From positions 1 to 40,499 of the forward strand of contig JAAVZE010000014.1 in assembly GCA_022791495.1 (NCBI GenBank): 40,499 nucleotides of DNA, read 5' to 3'. The notes below the pieces were generated by a model. That model ran no database searches and was not told the DNA's origin. It was given only the letters and a program-made list of their open reading frames with translations. This document shows, in pieces, positions 33,419 through 40,499 of this stretch (position 1 is its first letter; each line of letters starts with the position of its first letter). The stretch comes from Eubacterium sp. (GTDB taxonomy: Bacteria; Bacillota; Clostridia; Lachnospirales; Lachnospiraceae). The position numbers were made by a program, and so were the translations under genes.

Positions 33419-34344
33419 AAGGTCTCTCCATTCTGTATCTTCATCCCTCGCAGAAAGTCACCGGCAGACATCCGCTTCTTCCCTTCCAGCTGGATCTCCA
33501 GAAGACGGAGAAGTCCGTCACCGGTCTGGATGCTGAAACTGTCCTTTACCACCTCTGCCACCGTTCCCGGCGCCAGGTCTGTATTTTCAGGTACCACCTC
33601 TGCCCGCCAGATCTTTAACATCTTTCCCCGGAATTCCGTGTAGGCACTGGGCCAGGAATTTAGTCCTCTGACATACCGTTCCAGTTTTTCTGCCTTCCAG
33701 GAGAAATCCAGCCTGCCAAGCTCCTTCGTGAGCATTTTTGCATAGGTGCTCTCCTCATCCTTCTGTGTAACAGGTTCCAGTGTCCCCTGTTCTGCCCGCT
33801 CCAGTGTCTCCAGCAAAAGGGGGCCTCCTATCTCAGAGAGCTTTTCAAACAAGCTCTCTCCCGTCTCTTCTGCCGTCAGCGGGATCTCTTTTTTCAGCAG
33901 TATATCCCCGGTATCAAGGCCTTCGTCCATCTGCATCGTTGTAATACCGGTCATTGCATCCCCTTCCAGGATGGACCACTGGATGGGCGCCGCCCCCCGC
34001 CATCTCGGCAGCAAAGAAGCATGGACATTGATGCACCCATAGGCAGGCAGTTCCAATATTTCTTTGGACAGGATCTGGCCAAATGCCACAACGACGATCA
34101 CATCACAGGAAATCCCCCGCAAAACTTCCACGAATTCAGAATCCTTTACACTTTTAGGCGTATACACCAGAATATCGTGTTCCAACGCCACCTTTTTGAC
34201 CGGTGTAAAGCTCAGGCTGCCGCTGCGTCCTCTCGCTTTGTCCGGCTGGGTTACCACAGCTGTGACCTGATGTCCTTCAGAATTGATCAGCGCCTCTAAG
34301 ACCGGAACAGCAAAATCTGGTGTTCCCATAAATATAACATCCAT
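33415..34344 (-). CDS. fmt: Methionyl-tRNA formyltransferase
   Basis: The 309-residue protein starts MDVIFMGTPDFAVPVLE and has the formyltransferase signature CINVHASLLPRWRGAAPIQW, GITTMQMDEGLDTGD and a C-terminal tRNA-binding domain. It formylates initiator Met-tRNA. It lies 11 bp after def and overlaps rsmB. Confidence 0.97.
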   Translation of the reverse strand: MDVIFMGTPDFAVPVLEALINSEGHQVTAVVTQPDKARGRSGSLSFTPVKKVALEHDILVYTPKSVKDSEFVEVLRGISCDVIVVVAFGQILSKEILELPAYGCINVHASLLPRWRGAAPIQWSILEGDAMTGITTMQMDEGLDTGDILLKKEIPLTAEETGESLFEKLSEIGGPLLLETLERAEQGTLEPVTQKDEESTYAKMLTKELGRLDFSWKAEKLERYVRGLNSWPSAYTEFRGKMLKIWRAEVVPENTDLAPGTVAEVVKDSFSIQTGDGLLRLLEIQLEGKKRMSAGDFLRGMKIQNGETL

Positions 34345-34355
34345 CTGTCTCCCCC

Positions 34356-34835
34356 TTATTCCTCATCCTCACCGACGTCTATCAGTTCCCCTTCCACTTT
34401 ATCTACATAGAGCTGACCGTCCAGATGCTCGATCTCATGAATCAGCGCCCTTGCCAGCAGTTCCTCTCCCTCGATCTCGAATTCCTGCATCGTTTCATCA
34501 AAGGCACGCACCCGAACCACATTCGGTCTCGTAACAATCCCTGCCTTCCCAGGAACACTGAGACATCCCTCACTGCCTCTCTGTTCTCCTTCGGTATGAA
34601 TGATCTCTGGATTTACAAGGACGATAGGGCTGTCCTGTTCCGCCGTCACATCAATCACCGCGATACGCTTCAGGACGCCAACCTGTGGTGCCGCCAGTCC
34701 TACTCCATCTGCCTCGTACATCGTCTCCAGCATATCATCGATCAATTCTCTGGTTTTTTCCGTGATCTCTTTTACTTCTTTTGCTTTCTTGTACAAAATA
34801 TCATCGCCAATTTCGCGTATATTTCTCAGTGCCAT
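34356..34835 (-). CDS. def: Peptide deformylase
   Basis: The 159-residue protein has the three motifs GVGLAAPQVG, EGCLSVPG and HEIEHLDG (metal Cys and two His). It removes the formyl group from new proteins, the step opposite to fmt, which follows 11 bp later. It is of the short type 1-like form. The C terminus is acidic (DVGEDEE). Confidence 0.97.
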   Translation of the reverse strand: MALRNIREIGDDILYKKAKEVKEITEKTRELIDDMLETMYEADGVGLAAPQVGVLKRIAVIDVTAEQDSPIVLVNPEIIHTEGEQRGSEGCLSVPGKAGIVTRPNVVRVRAFDETMQEFEIEGEELLARALIHEIEHLDGQLYVDKVEGELIDVGEDEE

Positions 34836-34865
34836 AATTTTTCCTCCATTCCAAATACACCCTGA

Positions 34866-37091
34866 TCAGTCCACTTCATACTGGATATAACAGGCATATT
34901 TCTTTTTCTCAAACTCCTGGTCCACCCACGCTTTTACGGTCTCGATCTGCGCAAGCTCCCCAGCTTTTACAAAAAATGTAAAACCAAACTGGTCTTTTCT
35001 TTTTTTTCCTGCATCGTCGGCAGGACCCACCACTAAAGCCAGACTGCCGAACTTTCTCCGGACCGCATCCGCAAGCTCTCTGGCACATGCCAGCCCCTTT
35101 TCCTGGTACTCCGAAAAGAGACGGACCGTAAGCATAGAAAAGTAGGGGGGATAGCTTAACATACGCCGAAACGCAAGTTCATTTTCATAAAAAACTTCTG
35201 CATCCTGAGCAGCCACGCTCTGAATCACATAGTGGTCCGGACGGTAGGTCTGAATGATCACTTCCCCCTGCTTCTGACCTCTTCCCGCCCTGCCGCTGGC
35301 CTGCATGAGCAGCTGAAAGGTTCTCTCACTGCTGCGGTAATCGTTTTCAAACATACTCATGTCTGCCGCCAGTGCCGCCACCAGCGTTACATTGGGAAAA
35401 TCATGTCCCTTCACGATCATCTGGGTTCCAATGAGAATATCCGCCCTTCCCTCCCGGAATCCGGACAAAACAGATTCATGGCCATGTTTCCCGGAAGTGG
35501 TGTCCGCGTCCATCCGCAGGACCTTCGCCATCGGGAACTGCCGCTGAAGCATCTCCTCCACCTTCTGGGTTCCCAGACCAAATGCTGCGATATACGGCGA
35601 TCCGCATTCCGGGCACCTCTCCGGCATTCTGACGGCATGTCCGCAGTAGTGGCAGACCAGTGTATCTACCTCTCCCAGATGATTTTTATGTGCCGTCATG
35701 GATACATCACAATGAGGACATTGTAACACATTTCCACAATTTCTACAAGAAACAAAGCCCGCGTACCCTCTACGGTTGATAAAAAGCATGATCTGTTCTT
35801 TCTTCTCCAGACGGTCTAAGATCTTCTGCCGGAGTATGCGGCTGAATACTGAACGGTTTTTTTCCTTTAACTCCTGTCTTAGGTCTACCACATGGATATC
35901 CGGTAGAAGGGCGTCTCCGGCACGCCTGGTCAGCCGGTACTCCTTATATCTTCCATTTTTAGCCATTAGATAACTTTTTACCGATGGCGTCGCGGAACCA
36001 AAGATCACACTGGCTCCTGTCTGGCTGGCGCGGAACAACGCCACTTCATCGCTGTGATAGCGGGGAACTCCTTCGCTGATATAGCTGTTTTCATGCTCCT
36101 CGTCCAGGATGATGGCTCCCAGTCTTTCAAAAGGAGTAAACAGTGCTGATCTGGGTCCGATCATAATGTCTAGTTCTCCCATTCTGGCGCGCTCATACTG
36201 ATCGTAGCGCTCCCCCTCCGAGAGTCTGGAGTGAATGACGGAAACCCTCTCACCAAATGCCTGGCGGAACCGGGATACGGTCTGAAAAGTCAGAGCGATC
36301 TCCGGGATTAATACAATTGCCTGCTTTCCCTCCGCCAGTACGGTCTCTAGTAAACGAATAAACACCTCCGTTTTTCCGCTTCCGGTAACCCCATACAGAA
36401 GGTATGGCCTCCGCAGGCCGCTTTGATATTCCTTCGTAAAATCCTCTACGATCTCACTCTGCTCTTCATTCAACACCTTGGTGACATCTGGTTCCTGTCT
36501 GGGAGATTCCAGAGGATTCCGGTATTTCTTCTCCCTGGTCACAGAAAGAATCCCTTCCTTTACCAGACTGTCGATCACTGGCTTTTTTACCTGGTACTGG
36601 CGGTCTGCCTGCCTTCTCGTCATCGTGCCTCCCTCGGCAAGAAGCCCCCGGATCAGCCGTACCTTCGCCACATAATGCTTCCGTTCGTATTCATGGAGAA
36701 TATCCATGACAGACTGGTGGTCCATAGTAAAATTAAGCCAGTGTTCCTCCACTGACTTAATCTTTTTCCGGACAGGCAGAACTGTCTTTAGCGCTTCATT
36801 CATCGTGGAGCCATACCGGTCCCTGATAAATCCGGCAAGGGCCAGCAGCTGGCCTTCCACTGGCACCTGTTTCTGCTCCACCTTCAGAATATCTTTGATC
36901 CGGTTCACATCAAAAGCCGGCTGTTCCGTCAGATTTACGACAAAACCATGGAGGATCCGGTTCCCCCGCCCAAAGGGCACCCGGACAGGCGTCCCAATAC
37001 TTACAGATTCTTCCATCTGTTCCGGGATATGATACTGGTAGGTTTTATCCAGCGCCTCCACACTGATATCTACGATTATATCTGCGTACAC
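34866..37091 (-). CDS. priA: Primosomal protein N', replication restart helicase
   Basis: The 741-residue protein is full length. It has an N-terminal 3'-DNA binding domain, a Walker A GVTGSGKTEV, DEEHENSY (Walker B), SATPS, and zinc-binding cysteine pairs in CRNCGNVLQCPHC and CHYCGHAVRMPERCPEC. The helicase motifs GTQMIVKGHDFPNV and QASGRAGRG follow. It reloads the replisome at stalled forks. Its start touches the murF stop, and def follows after 30 bp. Confidence 0.97.
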   Translation of the reverse strand: MYADIIVDISVEALDKTYQYHIPEQMEESVSIGTPVRVPFGRGNRILHGFVVNLTEQPAFDVNRIKDILKVEQKQVPVEGQLLALAGFIRDRYGSTMNEALKTVLPVRKKIKSVEEHWLNFTMDHQSVMDILHEYERKHYVAKVRLIRGLLAEGGTMTRRQADRQYQVKKPVIDSLVKEGILSVTREKKYRNPLESPRQEPDVTKVLNEEQSEIVEDFTKEYQSGLRRPYLLYGVTGSGKTEVFIRLLETVLAEGKQAIVLIPEIALTFQTVSRFRQAFGERVSVIHSRLSEGERYDQYERARMGELDIMIGPRSALFTPFERLGAIILDEEHENSYISEGVPRYHSDEVALFRASQTGASVIFGSATPSVKSYLMAKNGRYKEYRLTRRAGDALLPDIHVVDLRQELKEKNRSVFSRILRQKILDRLEKKEQIMLFINRRGYAGFVSCRNCGNVLQCPHCDVSMTAHKNHLGEVDTLVCHYCGHAVRMPERCPECGSPYIAAFGLGTQKVEEMLQRQFPMAKVLRMDADTTSGKHGHESVLSGFREGRADILIGTQMIVKGHDFPNVTLVAALAADMSMFENDYRSSERTFQLLMQASGRAGRGQKQGEVIIQTYRPDHYVIQSVAAQDAEVFYENELAFRRMLSYPPYFSMLTVRLFSEYQEKGLACARELADAVRRKFGSLALVVGPADDAGKKRKDQFGFTFFVKAGELAQIETVKAWVDQEFEKKKYACYIQYEVD

Positions 37092-38506
37092 TACATCACT
37101 ACCTTTTTCACCACTTCGTCCATGTGCATGCCGCGGGATCCTTTTATCAATACCCAGTCCCCCGGCTGTGCCAGCTGCCTGACGAATTCCGCCGCCTCAT
37201 CGTTATCGCTGCATATTCTGGTTGGAATATCTGAGCCTCTCTCTACCTGGCGGCAGATATAGGAAGCTCCTTCCCCCACTGTTATGACATAGGAAAGTTT
37301 CTTACCCTTCCCCGCCTCCTGAAGAATAAAATCACCGATTCCGCGGTGCAGGCTCTCTTTCTGCTCTCCCAGCTCCAGCACATCCCCGAGAACCACGATC
37401 TTTCTACCCTCTGGGCCATAGTCAAAAAGGGCATCTATATTACTGTTAATGGAGTCAGGACTGGCATTATAAGTATCGTCGATCAAATGATAACCGTGAC
37501 AGTCCAGACGTTCTCCCCGCATGGAAAAAGGGCGGTACTGCCTCAGCGCCGCCAGCGCATGATCCAGTTCCACGCCAAACTGCTCTCCCAAAGCCAGCGC
37601 TACCACTGCATTGTTGACATTATGTCCTCCCATCACCGACAGCTCCACAGTACATTCCTCTCTTCCATGATACTGAAAGGACTGTCCGCCCTCTGTGACC
37701 TGGATATCCGTCGCCTGAATCCGACATCCCGGCTCCGTTCCATAAAAAATAGTTTCGCAGCCATCAGTGCATAACTCATAAGGAATATGATCCCTGGTCA
37801 GCGCCGGAAGATCCCCATCTCCACAGATATAACACATTCCGCCATGGGAACCTCCCACATATTTGACAATATGCCCTTTTTCAAAGGCAATGGCCTCTCT
37901 GCTGCCCAGATTGCCGATATGGGATACTCCAATATTGGTCACCACTGCCGTCTGGGGCCTGGCAATCTCTACCAGTCTCGCCATCTCCCCGGGCATACTC
38001 ATCCCCATCTCAAAGACAGCGATCTCCGTTTCCCTTTCGATGTGGAACATCATCTGCGCCACACCGATCTGGCTGTTGAGGTTTCCAATGGTCTTCAGCA
38101 GATTGAATTTTGTGGCAAGCACAGCGCTTACCATTTCTTTCGTAGTTGTTTTCCCAACACTTCCTGTTATGCCTATAACTGGGATATCAAACTGCCGCCG
38201 GTACCAGCCCGCCAGTTTTTGAAAGGCTGCCAGGGTATCCTCCACCCAGACCACGGCAGCTCCAGACAGACCTTCTGCCCCGTCAGCCACTTCCCGCTTA
38301 GAAGTAAGGGTCGCCGCCCCTGCCCGAAGCACCTCCGGAATAAACCGGTGGGCATCCACCCGCTCTCCGATAATAGGAACAAACAATGCCCCCTCTCCCG
38401 CCAGCCTGGAATCCGTCACTACATCGGTGACAACCGTTTTCGGATCACCACAGAGAAGCTCCCCACCGGTGGAACATATTACGTCTTTGATATAAAATGA
38501 TAACAT
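37091..38506 (-). CDS. murF: UDP-N-acetylmuramoyl-tripeptide-D-alanyl-D-alanine ligase
   Basis: The 471-residue Mur ligase has an N-terminal MurF domain, the ATP loop GITGSVGKTTTKEM, EMGMSMPGEMARL, HNVNNAVVALALG, RLDCHGYHLIDDTYNASPDS split over the MurF signature, and a C-terminal domain. It adds D-Ala-D-Ala to the UDP-MurNAc tripeptide. It uses the meso-diaminopimelate made with dapA and dapB just upstream. Confidence 0.96.
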   Translation of the reverse strand: MLSFYIKDVICSTGGELLCGDPKTVVTDVVTDSRLAGEGALFVPIIGERVDAHRFIPEVLRAGAATLTSKREVADGAEGLSGAAVVWVEDTLAAFQKLAGWYRRQFDIPVIGITGSVGKTTTKEMVSAVLATKFNLLKTIGNLNSQIGVAQMMFHIERETEIAVFEMGMSMPGEMARLVEIARPQTAVVTNIGVSHIGNLGSREAIAFEKGHIVKYVGGSHGGMCYICGDGDLPALTRDHIPYELCTDGCETIFYGTEPGCRIQATDIQVTEGGQSFQYHGREECTVELSVMGGHNVNNAVVALALGEQFGVELDHALAALRQYRPFSMRGERLDCHGYHLIDDTYNASPDSINSNIDALFDYGPEGRKIVVLGDVLELGEQKESLHRGIGDFILQEAGKGKKLSYVITVGEGASYICRQVERGSDIPTRICSDNDEAAEFVRQLAQPGDWVLIKGSRGMHMDEVVKKVVM

Positions 38507-38517
38507 ACTTTTCCCCT

Positions 38518-39279
38518 TTATTTTGCTGCGATCACATCTGCCATGTCAAATCTCCCCATCTTCTTTCCCGTCAGGAATTTTGCCGCCGCCACAGCTCCCT
38601 TGGCAAACACGGCTTTGCTGTAAGCCGTATGGGAAAATGTGATCACCTCATCCTCTCCGGCAAAGATCACATCATGTTCTCCCACAATGGTGCCGCCGCG
38701 GACCGAACTGATCCCCAGTTCTTTTTTCCCCCGTTTCTCCCGCCGCTGGGACCGGTCATAAATATACTCATATTGACCATCCATCGCCTCATTGACGGAA
38801 TCCGCCAGAGCAAGCGCCGTTCCCGAAGGGGCATCTAATTTTTGGTTATGATGTTTTTCCACGATCTCGATATCAAAGCCCTCTGGTGCAAACACCTTCA
38901 CCGCCTTTTGTATAAGATGGAGCAGCGTATTGACGCCGAGAGACATGTTGGCAGCTTTGAGAACTGCTATTTTCTCTGCTGCCCCTTCGATCTTTTCCAG
39001 CTGTTCCGCATCATAACCGGTGGTGCAAAGCACTGCCGGAAGTCCTTTTTCCTCACAATAAGAGAGCACGTCATCCAGAATCTTAGTCGTAGAAAAATCG
39101 ATGAGGGCGTCCGCCTCCACATCACAGTCAAGAATGGAAGAAAATACCGGATATTCATTTCTCCCATCATCCACGATATCGATCCCCGCCACGATACGGG
39201 CTTCTTCATCCTTCGCCACAAGGTCTGTGATCATTTTTCCCATGGCACCATTGCAGCCGCTCATTATTATCCTTGTCAT
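38518..39279 (-). CDS. dapB: 4-hydroxy-tetrahydrodipicolinate reductase
   Basis: The 253-residue protein has the NAD(P)H loop SGCNGAMGKMI, the LCTTGY and AANMSLGVN segments, and the catalytic EKHHNQKLDAPSGTAL. It reduces the product of DapA toward diaminopimelate and lysine. ATG 39279 (MTRIIMSG) is preferred because GGAAAGG lies at a normal distance before it; the frame can also open at TTG 39297. It is 47 bp after dapA. Confidence 0.96.
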   Translation of the reverse strand: MTRIIMSGCNGAMGKMITDLVAKDEEARIVAGIDIVDDGRNEYPVFSSILDCDVEADALIDFSTTKILDDVLSYCEEKGLPAVLCTTGYDAEQLEKIEGAAEKIAVLKAANMSLGVNTLLHLIQKAVKVFAPEGFDIEIVEKHHNQKLDAPSGTALALADSVNEAMDGQYEYIYDRSQRREKRGKKELGISSVRGGTIVGEHDVIFAGEDEVITFSHTAYSKAVFAKGAVAAAKFLTGKKMGRFDMADVIAAK

Positions 39280-39326
39280 GTCGTACATCCTTTCCAAAGT
39301 ATTTTATGAAATCTTTTTCCTCGTGC

Positions 39327-40220
39327 TTATATAATCCCTGTTTTTTTCATTTCTTCTTCCAGTCTCACTGCATTTTTCTCCTCCATTTCGGTCAAAGGAG
39401 CCCGCAGAGATCCCACTTCCATTCCCATCAGGTTCATTGCTTTTTTCACCGGAATAGGGTTTACCTCACAGAACAGAGCCCCAATCAGGTCAAAATAAGA
39501 CAGCTGCATTTCCATACTTTTTTTGGCGTCGCCCGCCATAAAAGCCGCCACCATTTCATGAGTCTGCCGGGGAAGAATATTAGACAGCACAGAGATGACT
39601 CCTTTTCCTCCCAGGGATACCACCGGTACAATCTGATCGTCATTACCGGAATAGAGATCTACCTCCACCCCTTCTTTTTTTGCCAGGGCAAGTACGTTTG
39701 CCACTTCTGAAATATCACCGGTAGCATCTTTTACGCCGACGATGTTTTTCACGTCGCGGCACAAAGCGACAACAGTTTCAGGTGCGATTTTCACACCGGT
39801 TCTTCCTGGTATATTGTAAAGAAGAATAGGTATGTTCACGGAATCTGCCACCTGGGTGAAGTGAGCTTTCAACCCGTTCTGTGTACACTTATTGTAATAC
39901 GGCGTCACAAGAAGTAGTCCGTCTGCTCCCACCTTCTCTGCTTCCTGGGAAAGATAAACTGCTGTCGCCGTACAGTTTGAGCCAGTTCCTGCGATCACAG
40001 GGATCCTCTTATCTACTACCTCACAGCAGAACCGGATACACTCGATATGTTCCTCATGGCTCAGTGTGGATGCCTCACCAGTCGTTCCACAGATAATAAT
40101 GGCGTCCGTCTGATTTTCAACCTGAAATTCAATAATTTCCCGCATCTTCTCATAATTTACCGAACCATCGGCATTCATCGGAGTAATTAGCGCTACTCCC
40201 GCTCCTGTAAAAATTGACAT
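39327..40220 (-). CDS. dapA: 4-hydroxy-tetrahydrodipicolinate synthase
   Basis: The 297-residue aldolase has ICGTTGEASTLSHEEH, the TPYYNK tyrosine loop, ILLYNIPGRTG, and the Schiff-base Lys in VGVKDATGD. It condenses pyruvate with aspartate semialdehyde, the first committed step to lysine and diaminopimelate. AAGGAGG precedes the ATG. The leader carries a lysine riboswitch, so end-product repression is expected. Confidence 0.97.
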   Translation of the reverse strand: MSIFTGAGVALITPMNADGSVNYEKMREIIEFQVENQTDAIIICGTTGEASTLSHEEHIECIRFCCEVVDKRIPVIAGTGSNCTATAVYLSQEAEKVGADGLLLVTPYYNKCTQNGLKAHFTQVADSVNIPILLYNIPGRTGVKIAPETVVALCRDVKNIVGVKDATGDISEVANVLALAKKEGVEVDLYSGNDDQIVPVVSLGGKGVISVLSNILPRQTHEMVAAFMAGDAKKSMEMQLSYFDLIGALFCEVNPIPVKKAMNLMGMEVGSLRAPLTEMEEKNAVRLEEEMKKTGII

Positions 40221-40364
40221 ACTTATTTCCTCCTTACATTAATATACGATGCGCTCGAATACCCTGTGAGCAATCCCTCTGGTATTCTCACTTTACCTTC
40301 ACGTAAAATAAGCGACATTCCTGATAAGATAAATGGAAATGCCGCAAAAATTCAATCGTATTCT

Positions 40365-40499
40365 GTAGCACTCCATCTTAAAAGATGACAGTCATATACT
40401 TCTTCAGCATATGCCCAGGCAGACAGTCTCAGGTATCTGTCCCCTTCGGCAGACTTTCCTTTCATTTACCATCATCTATGTAACCTGACACATCCGGAA
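40365..40499 (-). promoter_or_regulatory. Lysine riboswitch (L-box), 5' end beyond the window
   Basis: Reading the minus strand from the edge: AAAGGAAAGTCTGCCGAAG, a P3 stem GACAG...CTGTC, TGGGCATATGC, a P4 stem CATATGC/GTATATG, ACTGTCA, a short ATCTTTTAAGAT P5 hairpin and GGAGTGCTAC. The order and the conserved GCCGAAG, GGGC and CTGTCA blocks follow the lysC/dapA riboswitch. The 5' part of P1 and P2 with the AGAGG block lies outside the window. The downstream leader (40221-40364) has two exclusive stems, GAATACC/GGTATTC (40257-40287) and GTGAG/CTCAC (40266-40291), which could form the switch, but no T-run terminator, so control of translation or an atypical platform is possible. Confidence 0.82.

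Noticed and set aside
40221..40364. T-box leader before dapA
   Set aside because: The conserved blocks in the leader are those of a lysine riboswitch; no T-box sequence (TGGNACCGCG type) is present.
1..40499. tRNA, rRNA and complete insertion sequences
   Set aside because: I saw no tRNA-like cloverleaf, no rRNA segment and no intact transposase gene with terminal repeats.

Overview
The window looks like the chromosome of a Gram-positive anaerobe of the Clostridia, most likely Lachnospiraceae (Blautia or a relative). The reasons are the gene order dapA-dapB-murF-priA-def-fmt-rsmB-rlmN-prpC-prkC-rsgA-rpe, a lysine riboswitch in front of dapA, strong AGGAGG-type ribosome binding sites, and an AgrC/LytTR-type two-component pair. 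The genus is a guess from gene content.

Layout. (a) 26590-40499, minus strand: a compact housekeeping operon of twelve genes headed by a lysine riboswitch that runs off the right edge. It links diaminopimelate synthesis (dapA, dapB), peptidoglycan precursor synthesis (murF), replication restart (priA), translation start and RNA modification (def, fmt, rsmB, rlmN), PASTA kinase/phosphatase signalling (prkC, prpC), ribosome maturation (rsgA) and carbon metabolism (rpe). It ends in a clear intrinsic terminator at 26520-26567. (b) 22210-26403, minus: a LytTR response regulator, a GHKL sensor kinase and a methyl-accepting chemotaxis protein, with an intrinsic terminator between the first two. (c) 20001-22023: a decayed serine recombinase and an XRE regulator, the remains of a mobile element. 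(d) 15162-19721, minus: a very A/T-rich five-gene cluster encoding a CYTH-domain protein, an RNase Z-like metallo-beta-lactamase-fold hydrolase, a membrane-anchored protein resembling a class I aminoacyl-tRNA synthetase, a radical SAM enzyme, and a small PEP-synthase-like (ATP-grasp plus phosphohistidine domain) protein. I do not recognise this combination and regard it as the best candidate for an undescribed system. (e) 11880-14543, minus: an operon of family-4 uracil-DNA glycosylase, NUDIX hydrolase, alpha/beta hydrolase and a Nim-like flavoprotein, with a good promoter and a palindromic operator. (f) 1-11756: a defence and mobility region. It holds a STAND NTPase with 42-residue repeats, a lipoprotein, a WYL regulator with a ClbS-like protein, a Fic-DUF5677-methyltransferase operon, an ABC ATPase remnant, a tyrosine recombinase with a site-like inverted repeat, and a SIR2-HerA antiphage pair.

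A repeated theme is single-base frameshifts in A-runs of the defence genes (STAND A7, SIR2 A9, HerA A5), each repaired by removing one A. All the long housekeeping genes are intact. This fits inactivation or phase variation of defence genes, but assembly error in homopolymers cannot be excluded from sequence alone.
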